This document shows, in pieces, positions 1 to 9,429 of a stretch of DNA of 32,960 bases (position 1 is its first letter; each line of letters starts with the position of its first letter). The stretch covers positions 1 through 32,960 of the forward strand of contig JADLGW010000007.1 of assembly GCA_020849105.1 (NCBI GenBank), given 5' to 3'. The DNA comes from Phycisphaerales bacterium. GTDB taxonomy: Bacteria > Planctomycetota > Phycisphaerae > Phycisphaerales > UBA1924. Under the pieces are notes generated by a model. That model was not told the origin of the DNA, made no database searches, and was given only the letters and a program-made list of their open reading frames with translations. A program made the translations under genes and the position numbers.

Positions 1-69
1 CGGGGAGCCGAGGTCGCAGAGGATGGCGGGGACCGCGGACTCGGGGGGCGAGAAGGGGGCGGCGGTCAT
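1..69 (-). CDS. Truncated N-terminus of an unidentified protein
   Basis: Only the first 23 codons lie in the window, reading from an ATG at 69 off the left edge (MTAAPFSPPESAV...). The residues AILCDLGSP at the cut resemble the first strand of many Rossmann or HAD-like folds, but this is too little to name a family. The start is supported by a TACGTT box six bases upstream, the same arrangement seen before other genes here, and there is no Shine-Dalgarno. It is divergent from the HAF-repeat gene. Real coding status is inferred, not proven. Confidence 0.4.
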   Translation of the reverse strand, partial: MTAAPFSPPESAVPAILCDLGSP

Positions 70-75
70 GCGGGA

Positions 76-81
76 AACGTA
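76..81 (-). promoter_or_regulatory. Candidate -10 box of a leaderless promoter (TACGTT)
   Basis: TACGTT on the minus strand ends six bases before the ATG at 69. That places transcription initiation at or next to the start codon. No -35 hexamer is recognisable. It is one member of a recurring pattern in this window. Confidence 0.4.
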
Positions 82-321
82 GAGGCGTTCGCGGGACAGG
101 CAAGCGGAACCGCGCGCAGGTGCCCGACATTGCGCGCGCCGCCGGTCGGTCCGCGCCGGATTCCGGCGGACCGGGGGGAGCGACGCGGTCGCCGGCGCGT
201 CGGGCTGTGCCGGAGGAATCCTGCCTGCCGAGGCGCCAGGTCGAGATTTCCGCGCCCTGTGCCCCCGCATCCGTCGCATGATGGTTCGGCCTCTTCCCCC
301 ACTCTCACACAAGGACACAGG
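82..321. other. Intergenic region upstream of the HAF-repeat gene
   Basis: About 240 bases separate the divergent starts. The stretch is GC-rich and, as far as I can read, contains no TA dinucleotide after position 81, so no TANNNT-type -10 box is visible for the HAF-repeat gene. The only clear signal is the AAGGA ribosome binding site just before 322. Reading frames that extend into it look like shadows. Confidence 0.4.
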
Positions 322-1524
322 ATGAAGACCCGAGCGATCACCGCAGTTCTCATGGCCGGGCTCGCCACCTCGATCACCCGCGGCCAGGCGAGTTTCCACG
401 GGATCGGCTTCCTGCCCGGCTCCGCCTCGCCTCGCGAGAGTTACCCCTACGGCATCTCGGCCGACGGCACCACCATCGTCGCCACCGCAACTGGGGCCAA
501 CGGCGCCGGCGAGCCGGTCCGGTGGGCCTCATCCACGGGTGTTGTGGCCCTCGGCACGCTGCCCGGCGGCTCCACTTCCGCCAATGGCGAGGCCTACGGC
601 GTCAACCCCTCCGGTTCCGTCATTGTCGGCTCCGATGCAGGGCCCAACGGTCGCGAGGCGTACAGGTGGACTCAGGCCACGGGCATGGTCGGGCTCGGTC
701 AACTGACGACCGGTCTGACCACCATCGCCTACGGGTGCTCCGTGGACGGATCGGTCGTGGTCGGCCAGGCGGATTTCGTGGGCGGTTCCACCGGTCAGGC
801 GTTCCGCTGGACGCAGGCCACAGGTCTCGTCGGCCTCGGCCACCTGGCCACCTCCGGCGTGCCCTTTGGGCAGGCGATCGATTGCTCCGCCGACGGCTCT
901 GTCGTGATCGGCACCGAGCGGACCGACGCCGGCACGGAGGCGTTCCGCTGGACACAGGCCACGGGCATGGTGCCGCTGGGAGACCTGCCTGGGGGCGCGG
1001 TCGACTCCGGCGGTGCGGCGTGTACGCCCGACGGGAGCACGATCGTGGGCTGGGCGTGGACCAACGATCGCTACGAGCCCGCGGTGTGGCGCCAGGCCAC
1101 CGGGTGGACGAGCCTGGGCGTCCTGCCCGGCGTCACCGGGGAGAACTTCGCCACGGACTGCTCGGCCGACGCGGGCGTCATCGTCGGCACCTGCCACCTG
1201 ATGTACGGCGGGCCGCAGAACTACGAGGCCTACGGCCAGTCCTTCATCTGGGACTCCACGCACGGCATCCGCGATCTGCGCGACCACCTCATCTTCGACC
1301 TCGGCATCGAGAGCGTCCGCGGCTGGCTCCTGTTCGCGGCCGTGGGGGTCTCCGCCGATGGCACGACCATCACCGGCATCGGCCTGAACCCGCAGGGCGA
1401 GTACGAGGGCTGGGTCGCCACGCTCGGCGCACCCTCCTGCTACCCGGACTGCAACGGGGACGGCGTCCTGAACCTTGCGGACTTCGGCTGCTTCACGACG
1501 AAGTTTGCCCTCGGCTGCCCGTAG
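322..1524 (+). CDS. Secreted HAF-repeat protein with dockerin-like C-terminal tail
   Basis: The protein has 400 residues. A signal peptide lies at about 1-22 (MKTRAI then a hydrophobic run, ending near RGQA). The body holds about six copies of an HAF-type repeat of the form E-A-F-R-W-T-Q-A-T-G-M-V-x-L-G-x-L, alternating with S-x-D-G-S-x-V-V-G strands, as expected for a beta-propeller-like exoprotein. Copies centre near residues 70, 115, 160, 210, 255 and 310. The last 28 residues (CYPDCNGDGVLNLADFGCF...ALGCP) form one calcium-loop-like dockerin half bounded by cysteines, a C-terminal tail I associate with Phycisphaerae exoproteins. ATG 322 is preferred over an in-frame start at 130 because it begins the signal peptide and follows AAGGA. 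The role is unknown; it is probably surface-attached or secreted. Confidence 0.8.
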   Translation: MKTRAITAVLMAGLATSITRGQASFHGIGFLPGSASPRESYPYGISADGTTIVATATGANGAGEPVRWASSTGVVALGTLPGGSTSANGEAYGVNPSGSVIVGSDAGPNGREAYRWTQATGMVGLGQLTTGLTTIAYGCSVDGSVVVGQADFVGGSTGQAFRWTQATGLVGLGHLATSGVPFGQAIDCSADGSVVIGTERTDAGTEAFRWTQATGMVPLGDLPGGAVDSGGAACTPDGSTIVGWAWTNDRYEPAVWRQATGWTSLGVLPGVTGENFATDCSADAGVIVGTCHLMYGGPQNYEAYGQSFIWDSTHGIRDLRDHLIFDLGIESVRGWLLFAAVGVSADGTTITGIGLNPQGEYEGWVATLGAPSCYPDCNGDGVLNLADFGCFTTKFALGCP

Positions 1525-1582
1525 CCCGCGGGGAGCAAGCCCGGTTCGGAGGGCGAAGGGAGGCGGCACCTGTCGCGTCTGA

Positions 1583-1610
1583 AGCGCGCGGGCGTGAGCG
1601 CCCCCGCGCT
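1583..1610 (+). terminator. GC-rich hairpin between HAF gene and gnd, no U-tract
   Basis: AGCGCG at 1583-1588 pairs with CGCGCT at 1605-1610. After one C-C mismatch, GGGCG pairs with CGCCC around a TGAG loop. The hairpin lies 59 bases after the HAF stop. No T-run follows, so it is either a weak or factor-dependent terminator or only a structured spacer. Confidence 0.35.
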
Positions 1611-1628
1611 GACGGACCGATAGACCTC

Positions 1629-1634
1629 TACACT
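1629..1634 (+). promoter_or_regulatory. Possible -10 box for gnd (TACACT)
   Basis: TACACT lies 38 bases before the gnd ATG, leaving room for a leader that carries AGGAGG at 1663-1668. A CTGACG about 14 bases upstream could be a poor -35, but the spacing is short. Confidence 0.35.
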
Positions 1635-1672
1635 CGCGGTGCCGCGGCCGCGTGCCCGCGCGAGGAGGATGC

Positions 1673-3229
1673 ATGGACACTCCCAAACCGAACTCCGCCC
1701 AGGTCGGGATGGTCGGGCTGGGCGTCATGGGGCGCAACCTGTCGCTGAACATCGCCGACCACGGCTTCAGGATCGCCGGCTATGACCGCGACACAGCGGC
1801 GACCGACAAGATCACGTCGGAGCACGCCGCGACGGCCTTCCCGATCGGCGGCGGGTTCATCCCCGCACCGGACGTGAAGTCCTTCGTCGCGTCGATCCAG
1901 CGCCCGCGCCGCATCGTTCTGCTCGTGACGGCCGGCAGGGTCACCGACGCGGCCATTGACGGGCTCACGCCGCTGCTCGAACCCGGCGACTGCATCATCG
2001 ACGGTGGGAACTCCGAGTGGGAGGACACGGAGCGTCGCGAGGCCGCGGCGGTCGCCAAGGGGCTGCTTTACGTCGGCTCCGGGGTCAGCGGCGGCGAGGA
2101 GGGAGCCCGGTTCGGTCCCTCGCTCATGCCCGGCGGGAAGCGCGAGGCCTGGGACCTCATCAAGCCGATCTGGCTCGCCATCGCCGCGAGGGTGGATGAA
2201 CGCACGGGCAAACCGCTCACGGGCGCTCGCCCGGGGCACCCCGTCAGCGGCGGCGTGCCGTGCGCCGCGTACATCGGGCCCGGCGGTTCGGGGCACTATG
2301 TGAAGATGGTTCACAACGGCATCGAATACAGCGACATGCAACTGATCTGCGAGGCGTACCACTTCATGCGGGACGTCTTGGCGATGTCCACGGGTGACAT
2401 GGCCGCGACCTTCGCGAACTGGAACACCGGTGAACTGGACTCGTTCCTGATCGAGATCACCGCCGACATCCTGCGGCAGAAGGACCCGGTGACGGGCCGG
2501 CCGTTCGTGGACGTGGTGCTCGACGCCGCCGGGCAGAAGGGTACCGGCAAGTGGACGATCAACTCCGCCCTGGACCTGGGACAGCCTGCGGCCACGATGG
2601 CCGAGGCGGTATTCGCGCGCAACATGAGCGCGCTGAAGGAGGAACGACAGGCCGCGGCGAAGGTCCTCAGCGGGCCGCACCTGGCGGGCAACGCCCATGT
2701 CGCGGGGCCGCAGGGGGGCGGCGGGCACAACCCCAACTGGGTGGACTGCGTCCGCGACGCGCTGTACTGCTCCAAGATCTGCTCGTACGCCCAGGGCTTT
2801 GCGCTCATGGCCGCGCAGGACCGGGCGAGATCATGGGGCCTGAGCCTCGGCGAGGTGGCGAGCATCTTCCGGGGCGGGTGCATCATCCGCGCCCGCTTTC
2901 TCCAGAAGATCACCGAGGCGTTCGAGCGGCGCACCGACCTGCCGAACCTGCTGCTCGACCCGTATTTCGCCGGCACGACCAGCGACCGCCAGCAGAACTG
3001 GCGGGCGGTTGTGGCCCGCGCAGCGGTGCAGGGGGTGCCGGTGCCCGCGTTCGGATCGGCCCTGGCGTACTTCGACAGTTACCGCTCGCCGCGGCTGCCC
3101 GCGAACCTTCTCCAGGCCCAGCGCGACTACTTCGGCTCGCACACCTACGAGCGTACCGACCAGCCCCGCGGCAAGTTCTTCCATGTCGACTGGCCCGACC
3201 CGAAGCGCCCGCAGTCCGCCGTGAACTGA
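1673..3229 (+). CDS. gnd: 6-phosphogluconate dehydrogenase (decarboxylating)
   Basis: This oxidises 6-phosphogluconate to ribulose 5-phosphate and CO2 with NADP+ in the cytosolic pentose phosphate pathway. Its 518 residues contain the N-terminal Rossmann motif [17 protein letters not shown] (15-31), the IIDGGNSEW segment (108-116), [26 protein letters not shown] substrate loop (134-155) and the catalytic stretch [17 protein letters not shown] (207-223). In that stretch, Lys211 and Glu218 match the catalytic Lys and Glu of the family. GTGKWT follows at 290-295. The family is usually about 470-490 residues; the excess includes a short insertion at about 175-195. Start ATG 1673 follows AGGAGG and is preferred over GTG 1652. 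The gene appears monocistronic. Confidence 0.95.
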   Translation: MDTPKPNSAQVGMVGLGVMGRNLSLNIADHGFRIAGYDRDTAATDKITSEHAATAFPIGGGFIPAPDVKSFVASIQRPRRIVLLVTAGRVTDAAIDGLTPLLEPGDCIIDGGNSEWEDTERREAAAVAKGLLYVGSGVSGGEEGARFGPSLMPGGKREAWDLIKPIWLAIAARVDERTGKPLTGARPGHPVSGGVPCAAYIGPGGSGHYVKMVHNGIEYSDMQLICEAYHFMRDVLAMSTGDMAATFANWNTGELDSFLIEITADILRQKDPVTGRPFVDVVLDAAGQKGTGKWTINSALDLGQPAATMAEAVFARNMSALKEERQAAAKVLSGPHLAGNAHVAGPQGGGGHNPNWVDCVRDALYCSKICSYAQGFALMAAQDRARSWGLSLGEVASIFRGGCIIRARFLQKITEAFERRTDLPNLLLDPYFAGTTSDRQQNWRAVVARAAVQGVPVPAFGSALAYFDSYRSPRLPANLLQAQRDYFGSHTYERTDQPRGKFFHVDWPDPKRPQSAVN

Positions 3230-3272
3230 CCGAGAAAGGCCGCCGCGGGGCGCCCCGGTGTGCCCTTGCCGC

Positions 3273-4211
3273 CTATAGGAGGCCGAGCCCCCGCGCGCCC
3301 TCGATGGGCTCATCGAATGAGCACGAGCCGCAGGACAATGCGAACGCCTCCCGGGCCTCGGCCAGGCGCAGGTCCTCGGCGAACAGGCCGCCGAAGCGCA
3401 CGCCCTCCTCGGTGAAATGGAACTGCGCCGGGTCGGTACACGAGAGCACGCCCGCGGCCTTCGGCGCGTCGGCCCCGGCGCACCGCACGAACGCGGCCGC
3501 CAGGAACATGTTGAGGAACCCGTGCATGATGCCGCGGGGAGCGTCCGGCTCGTACGTCAGCGGGTGCTCCGCCCGCACGGGGTGGTGGAGGCCCGCCGTC
3601 GCCTTGAATGGCACGTCCGCGGCAGCGCACGCCGCGAGAAACGCGGCGACCTGCTCCGGCGTCGGGAACGCCCCCGCGGTCACGCCGCCGGTCCTGATCT
3701 TCGCGGCGGCCGCGGAGCCGGCCAGCAGGGCCACCAGCCCGCGCGGGTCCGCGCCGATCACCGGAACCTCAAAGAACGGGAGCAGGTCGTCCGGGATGAT
3801 TTCGAGGGCGGCCTCGATCTGCGCGGCGGCGCCCGCCTTCAGTTCGACGGCATCGACGGTCGCCAGGCCCCGGTCCTCGGCGCAGTGCCGCTGGTTGAAC
3901 TCGCCGATGCGGGCGATGTCCGCCGCGACCTCTCCGTCGATGATCGCCGACACCCGCCACGGCTCCAGCACGTCCGCGTGCTCGCGGTACCCGCTGGTGG
4001 CGTGCGTGCCGGGCATCATGACGGCGGCGGCCCTGCTGAGTTCGGCGAGTCTCGACGCGGGGCAGATAAACCGCCCGAGCACCCAGGCGTGCTCGCCGAT
4101 CCGTGCCCGGGCGTACGCCTCGCAGGCCGCCTGCATGGACAGGCCGGCGGGCGGGAACAGCCCGGCGTAGTCGATCAGTCCGGCCATCAGTGTTCGGACG
4201 GATTGGAGCAT
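3273..4211 (-). CDS. Conserved hypothetical protein, possible TIM-barrel fold
   Basis: This is 312 residues with no function I can assign. Visible landmarks are an N-terminal LIDYAGLFPPAGLSM block (12-26), a mid-protein KIRTGG segment followed by VPFKATAGLHHPVR, a GFLNMFLAAAFVR helix and a C-terminal ALSCGSCSFDEP motif. Alternating hydrophobic strands with KxRTGG and KATxGLHH ends look like the C-terminal strand tips of a TIM barrel, but that is inference. There is no signal peptide, so it is probably cytosolic. It follows the DUF1015 gene by 33 bases on the same strand, suggesting co-transcription. The in-frame ATG at 4187 is an alternative start just before LIDYAGLFPP. The gene converges with gnd, 43 bases away. 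Confidence 0.75.
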   Translation of the reverse strand: MLQSVRTLMAGLIDYAGLFPPAGLSMQAACEAYARARIGEHAWVLGRFICPASRLAELSRAAAVMMPGTHATSGYREHADVLEPWRVSAIIDGEVAADIARIGEFNQRHCAEDRGLATVDAVELKAGAAAQIEAALEIIPDDLLPFFEVPVIGADPRGLVALLAGSAAAAKIRTGGVTAGAFPTPEQVAAFLAACAAADVPFKATAGLHHPVRAEHPLTYEPDAPRGIMHGFLNMFLAAAFVRCAGADAPKAAGVLSCTDPAQFHFTEEGVRFGGLFAEDLRLAEAREAFALSCGSCSFDEPIEGARGLGLL

Positions 4212-4244
4212 GTGCGAGCCCTGAGCGTGGGTGAAGGGGGCTCC

Positions 4245-5582
4245 TCACTCCAGCGGGTTCAGGAACAACCCAGTCGCCAGTTTCGGGTAGAAGAACGTGC
4301 TCTTCTGCGGCATGAGTTCCCCGGCGCGGCTCACCGCCTTCACGGCGTCCAGCGGGGTGGGCTTGACGATCACGGCCAGTTGCGCCGCCGAACTCCCGCC
4401 GCCGGCGGCGGTCTCGCGTCCGCTGCCGATCGCCACGACCTCGTCGATCGTGTGCGGGAACGCCCACTTCACGGGTGCGCCGCCGTTCAGTGCGGGCTGA
4501 CAGACCTGCTCGACAATGACGTGCTGGATCAGGGCCACGTCCAGCCTCCGCCACGCCTCCGGCTTGGCGCCGAACTTCGCCCTGAGCGGGTCGGGGTTCG
4601 TGAAGGACGCGGTGTAGCACCTGCCGGTGGCGAAGTCGTACAGCCCGACCACGCTCGGCTCTGGGCGCGAGCGCATGGCCGCCTCCAGCCTCTTGATGTC
4701 GCTGCCCGCCTCCTGGATGTTCAGGACGCCCTGCGCCGCGGCCGCGAACGCCGCGAACGTGTAACCCTTCATGCCGCCCAGCACGCGGTGGGTCGGCCAG
4801 ATGGCCAGGCCCGGGTCGTTCATGCCGACGAGCACGATCATGCACCGCCGCGCGGGGTGATCCGCCGCGACCGGCCCCGCCCCTTCCAGCCCGCGCAGAT
4901 AGTTGAGGGCCGTGTTGTAGCGGTGGTGGCCGTCGGCGATGAAGACGTCTTCCCCGGCGAGCGCGTCCTGATACGCCCGCAGCGTGGAGCCCTCCCCCAC
5001 CGTCCACACCTCGTGCAGGACGCCGTCGCCGGTTGTCGCGGTTGCATCCGGCGCCTTGGCCGCCATCACCCTCTGGAGCAGGGCTGTGGCCCGACCCTGG
5101 TCGTCGGCGTGGAGCCCGAAGATCGGTGAGAGTTGAGCCCGCGTGGCCTTCATCAGTGCCAGCCGGTCCTCCTTGGGCCCGCTGAATGTTTCCTCGTGCG
5201 GCAGGATTCCTCCGCCCTGCTGCGGCCCGAAGGGAACCGTCGCCACGCAGCACGCCATGCCGCTGCGCTGGTGGGTTTTGCCTTGCGTGCCTCGGAACGT
5301 CTGGCGGTAGGCGAACATCGCGGGCTGGTCGCGCCGCGACAGCGTGCCGTCCGCGAGCCACGAGCGGAAGAGGTCCGCGGCCTTCTGGTACGCCTCCGGC
5401 GGTCCGAGTTCCTTGGCGGGGGTGTGCGGCAGATCGACGGCTACGACGTTGCGGGGGTCGCGGGCCAGCAGGGCCGCCTTGCCCGCGGCATCCAGGACGT
5501 CGTAGGGCGGGGCCACGACGGCGCTCAGGTCGCCCTTTCCCCCGGAATACTGGACAGCGCGGAACGGGTACACGGATGGCAT
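4245..5582 (-). CDS. DUF1015 family protein
   Basis: A 445-residue cytosolic protein of the DUF1015 family (Pfam PF06245). It shows the family hallmarks in order: an N-terminal PFRAV, VVAPPYDVL (about 21-29), a HEETFSGPKEDRLALM block, the diagnostic IADGHHRYNTAL (about 217-228) and a C-terminal GELMPQKSTFFYPK. The biochemical role is not settled to my knowledge. Relatives in other phyla are often found near serine biosynthesis genes, but none are here. ATG 5582 is chosen because homologues start right before PFxA and a TACTCT box lies six bases upstream; an in-frame extension to 5780 runs into the repeat-derived region. It leads a two-gene unit with the 312-residue protein. Confidence 0.88.
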   Translation of the reverse strand: MPSVYPFRAVQYSGGKGDLSAVVAPPYDVLDAAGKAALLARDPRNVVAVDLPHTPAKELGPPEAYQKAADLFRSWLADGTLSRRDQPAMFAYRQTFRGTQGKTHQRSGMACCVATVPFGPQQGGGILPHEETFSGPKEDRLALMKATRAQLSPIFGLHADDQGRATALLQRVMAAKAPDATATTGDGVLHEVWTVGEGSTLRAYQDALAGEDVFIADGHHRYNTALNYLRGLEGAGPVAADHPARRCMIVLVGMNDPGLAIWPTHRVLGGMKGYTFAAFAAAAQGVLNIQEAGSDIKRLEAAMRSRPEPSVVGLYDFATGRCYTASFTNPDPLRAKFGAKPEAWRRLDVALIQHVIVEQVCQPALNGGAPVKWAFPHTIDEVVAIGSGRETAAGGGSSAAQLAVIVKPTPLDAVKAVSRAGELMPQKSTFFYPKLATGLFLNPLE

Positions 5583-5588
5583 GAGGGA

Positions 5589-5594
5589 AGAGTA
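5589..5594 (-). promoter_or_regulatory. Candidate leaderless -10 box for the DUF1015 gene (TACTCT)
   Basis: TACTCT on the minus strand ends six bases before ATG 5582. No Shine-Dalgarno is present between it and the start. No -35 is recognisable. Confidence 0.45.
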
Positions 5595-5724
5595 GGGGCG
5601 GAGAGAACGGGAGGACGTGGAAGGACTCAGGGGGCGGAGGGGAGTTGAAACGCGAGGTCTACGAAGAACGTCAATCGTCCTCACATCCCCTGCACATGCT
5701 GCTCGTCGAGGATTTCCTGGACGG

Positions 5725-5850
5725 TGTGCCACAAGAACGAGGAGGCGGGGTAGGACACAGGCGGGACGCCTGTGCCACAAGAACGGGTAGAGAACCCGTC
5801 GCTGGCGCTTCGTGCTCGTGGAACACCGCCACGGAGTGGCGGGGTACCCC
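5725..5850. repeat. Dispersed-repeat remnant: paired 15-mers and three small hairpins
   Basis: TGTGCCACAAGAACG occurs twice (5725-5739 and 5771-5785). Between and after these lie CACAGGCG-GGA-CGCCTGTG (5756-5774), ACGGGT/ACCCGT (5783-5788 with 5794-5799) and CCGCCAC-GGA-GTGGCGG (5826-5842), the last overlapping the palindrome GGGGTACCCC (5841-5850). The first and third hairpins share the same GGA triloop. The translation of this stretch reads RRDACATRTGREPV on plus and GTGVPPVS on minus, a spurious-protein signature I recall from planctomycete and verrucomicrobial dispersed repeats. It fills most of the 292-base gap between ispG and the DUF1015 gene. Confidence 0.7.
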
Positions 5851-5874
5851 GGCAGGTGGCACGGGTCGCGTCTC

Positions 5875-7149
<1,275 letters not shown>

Positions 7150-7154
7150 GGGAG

Positions 7155-7160
7155 ATTCTA
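7155..7160 (-). promoter_or_regulatory. Leaderless -10 box for ispG (TAGAAT)
   Basis: TAGAAT on the minus strand ends five bases before ATG 7149. It is close to the TATAAT consensus in a very GC-rich setting. No Shine-Dalgarno is present. Confidence 0.5.
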
Positions 7161-7233
7161 GTTGGGGCGGGCCTGGTGGTTCGGAGGAAAGGCAACCACG
7201 GGGGCCCGGAGGGAATGGGGTCTCTCGCCACTC

Positions 7234-8673
7234 CTACCGTGGCCGGTGGGCGGCGGCGGTGACGCCGCGGAGCAGGCCGGGGCGGCGGGTGTAGCCGGGG
7301 TCGGTGGGCGGGAGGTCGTCGATCTCCGGCGTGCGCCAGATGAGCATGACGAGGCCGCAGATCGCCAGAGCGACGGCCATGGAGCCCACACCGACCTGCA
7401 CACCGAAGCCGTCACCCGACGAGCCGGACGCGAGTTCACCGATCAGGCCGGCCAGGAGGCTGCCCAGGGGCATGGCCCCGAAGACGACGGTGTTGCAGAG
7501 GGACATGACGCGCCCGCGCATGCGGTCGTCCACGAGCAGTTGCAGGGCCGCCATTGATGAGTTGAAGGTCCACATCCACATGACGCCGCAGATGAAGATC
7601 ATGGCGGCGGCGAGCCCGAGGCTTGTCGCGACGGCGAAGCCGGTGAGGAACAGCCCGCCGAGCATCATCGAGAGCGGGATGAAGTGGTGCTTGGGGTACC
7701 AGGCCGGGACGAAGCGCATCGAGAGCCCTCCGAGCACGGCCCCGCCGCCCATGACGGCGAGCATGACGCCGAAGGTGTCCTCGTTGGCGTGGTACACCTT
7801 CGAGACGAACACGGGGAGCATGCGGAGCAGCGGGCCGGCGAGCGCGGAGAAGACAACCAGGCCCAGCATCACGCGGAAGGCCCCGCGGTGGGTCCAGACA
7901 AAGCGTGCGGCCTCGGCCGTGCGCTGCCAGGGGCTGGCGCCCGCGGAGGGCGGGGCGGGAGCGCTGGGCGTGCCGGACACCGCGAAGAGGATGACGAGGA
8001 AACTGGCGGTGTTGATGGCGAAGAGGACGGGTGAGCCGTAGAGGTGCAGGAGCACGCCGCCGAGTGCCGGTCCGACAACGCGGGCCATATTGAACTGGAT
8101 GCCGTTGAGGTTGATGGCGGCGGTGAGTTCCTCGCGGGGGACGAGTCGCGGCGTCAGGACCTGCCACGCGGGGAAGTTGAAGGCGATGGTGATGCCGTTG
8201 GCGAGGGAGACGCACAGAAGGAGCGCCGGCGACAGGATATCGGCGAAGGCGGAGACCATCAGGAAGCCCGCGACGAGCATGAGCATCGCCTGTGTGACCA
8301 GCAGCAGCACCTTGCGGTTGACGCGGTCGGCGGTGAGCCCGCCGACGATGCCCAGGACGAGCGTGGGCCCGAGTTGGGCGGCCCCCAGGTAGCCCATCAT
8401 CATCTCGGAACTGGGGTGGCCCGCGGCGACCCACTGGGGGGTCTGGGACATCTCCGTCATGACCCATTGGATGCCGATGGCTTCCATCCAGCCGCCGATG
8501 TTGGAGACAAAGGCCGAGAGCCAGATGTTGCGGTAGTGGCGGTGGCGCAGGACGCCGAGTCGGGGACGGGCGGCGACAGAGGCGGGAGGTGGCGCGGCCT
8601 CGTCGGCGTCCCCCGCGAGGGCTTCGCCGCCTGAGCCTGTCGTGATGACTGTCGCGTCCCCCGCCGAGTCCAT
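7234..8673 (-). CDS. MFS transporter, EntS-like (MFS_3) family
   Basis: An inner-membrane drug or siderophore exporter of the major facilitator superfamily. The sequence begins with a disordered 35-residue segment, then LRHRHYRNIWLSAFVSNIGGW at TM1, the A-motif-like GLTADRVNRKVLLL between TM2 and TM3, and repeated hydrophobic spans to about residue 460. RGRVMSLCNTVVFGAMPLGS in the second half is typical of the EntS-like branch. The 479-residue form from ATG 8673 has a GGAG eleven bases upstream and a possible TAGCAT box at 8717-8722. ATG 8718 is an alternative, and the longest frame (8862) would leave no promoter space before the divergent GNAT gene. The substrate cannot be inferred. Confidence 0.88.
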   Translation of the reverse strand: MDSAGDATVITTGSGGEALAGDADEAAPPPASVAARPRLGVLRHRHYRNIWLSAFVSNIGGWMEAIGIQWVMTEMSQTPQWVAAGHPSSEMMMGYLGAAQLGPTLVLGIVGGLTADRVNRKVLLLVTQAMLMLVAGFLMVSAFADILSPALLLCVSLANGITIAFNFPAWQVLTPRLVPREELTAAINLNGIQFNMARVVGPALGGVLLHLYGSPVLFAINTASFLVILFAVSGTPSAPAPPSAGASPWQRTAEAARFVWTHRGAFRVMLGLVVFSALAGPLLRMLPVFVSKVYHANEDTFGVMLAVMGGGAVLGGLSMRFVPAWYPKHHFIPLSMMLGGLFLTGFAVATSLGLAAAMIFICGVMWMWTFNSSMAALQLLVDDRMRGRVMSLCNTVVFGAMPLGSLLAGLIGELASGSSGDGFGVQVGVGSMAVALAICGLVMLIWRTPEIDDLPPTDPGYTRRPGLLRGVTAAAHRPR

Positions 8674-8716
8674 CCGTGGGTTGACTCCGCGCGCCCGCCG
8701 CGGCGAGCGCGAGGCC

Positions 8717-8722
8717 ATGCTA
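8717..8722 (-). promoter_or_regulatory. Weak candidate -10 box for the MFS gene (TAGCAT)
   Basis: TAGCAT on the minus strand lies 43 bases before ATG 8673, with a GGAG in the intervening leader. It overlaps the alternative ATG at 8718. A TATTAT at 8803-8808 on the same strand is a second candidate. Confidence 0.25.
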
Positions 8723-8813
8723 GGCAGGCGGTCGCGGCCCGCGGCAGCGCCCTTGATCGGGCTCCGCGGCGCCTCCGCCCCCTTCCTCGCGGCGAGCTCT
8801 CCATAATAGGGGC

Positions 8814-8841
8814 TTTCATCCGGTGCATTCCCCGGTATCCT
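8814..8841 (+). promoter_or_regulatory. Candidate promoter for the GNAT gene
   Basis: TATCCT at 8836-8841 is a -10-like box with a weak TTTCA-type -35 about 17 bases upstream. It precedes the GTG start by 22 bases, leaving a leader with AGGAGG at 8852-8857. Confidence 0.35.
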
Positions 8842-8863
8842 TCGCGACCTCAGGAGGCCCATC

Positions 8864-9355
8864 GTGCCGCAGGTCAGGCGGATAACCCGGGATGATCCTC
8901 TCTACGAGCAGGAGTGCGAACTGCGCGAGGATGTCCTTCTGCGGCCTCTCGGGCTCTCCCTGGCCCGCTTCCACCGGGAGTTTCCCGGCGTCGAGGAGCG
9001 ATTTGAGCACTTTGTGGCCGTCACGCGCGACCCGGCACGCGGGCACCGGGTCATCGGCTGCGCCACGCTCCTGCCCGACACGCCGCGGCCGGGCTCCGGC
9101 AAGCTCATGCAGATGGCGGTCAACCTGCAGCGTCAGGGCGAGGGGATCGGGCGGCAACTCGTGGTCGCGGTCGAGTCGCGGGCCTTCCGCGACCTCGGGC
9201 TTTCCCAACTGTTCTGCCACGCCCGGGTCCCGGTCGTCGGTTTCTACGAATCCCTGGGCTGGCAGCCGGACGGGGAGGTCTTCCTGGAGGTGGGCATCCC
9301 CCACAGGCGGATGACCGTCCGCCGCCCGGAGATGGACGACGGGGTGGCGTTCTGA
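8864..9355 (+). CDS. GNAT family N-acetyltransferase
   Basis: A 163-residue acetyl-CoA-dependent acyltransferase of the GNAT superfamily. The acetyl-CoA pyrophosphate loop is QRQGEGIGRQL (89-99), preceded by the strand LMQMAVN. The C-terminal FYESLGW (127-133) and FLEVGIPHRRM (140-150) are strongly reminiscent of ElaA-like acetyltransferases, which end similarly with YLEDGIPH. The substrate is unknown. The start is GTG 8864, fixed by AGGAGG six bases upstream. It is divergent from the MFS gene and is followed 74 bases later by the PilZ gene. Confidence 0.88.
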   Translation: MPQVRRITRDDPLYEQECELREDVLLRPLGLSLARFHREFPGVEERFEHFVAVTRDPARGHRVIGCATLLPDTPRPGSGKLMQMAVNLQRQGEGIGRQLVVAVESRAFRDLGLSQLFCHARVPVVGFYESLGWQPDGEVFLEVGIPHRRMTVRRPEMDDGVAF

Positions 9356-9429
9356 CCGCTCAACCCGTCCCCCGGACCGGTCGATAACTCCCGGGACTCC
9401 GCACCTTGCCCACCGGGGAGGCTCCAGAC

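Noticed and set aside
322..1524. CRISPR-like or tandem DNA repeats in the HAF gene
   Set aside because: The recurring TGGAC-CAGGCCAC-GG stretches are in frame, unevenly spaced and explained by protein-level HAF repeats.
3246..3257. Perfect 12-base palindrome CGGGGCGCCCCG between convergent genes
   Set aside because: It has no loop and no T-tract on either side, and such palindromes are expected by chance at this GC content.
2551..4170. 539-codon plus-strand frame across the gnd/312-residue-protein junction
   Set aside because: It is out of frame with gnd, antisense to the other gene and low in hydrophobic pattern; a GC-driven shadow.
7234..8862. Longest form of the MFS protein, starting at 8862
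   Set aside because: The first 60 or so codons are low-complexity and would run right up to the divergent GNAT start, leaving no promoter space.
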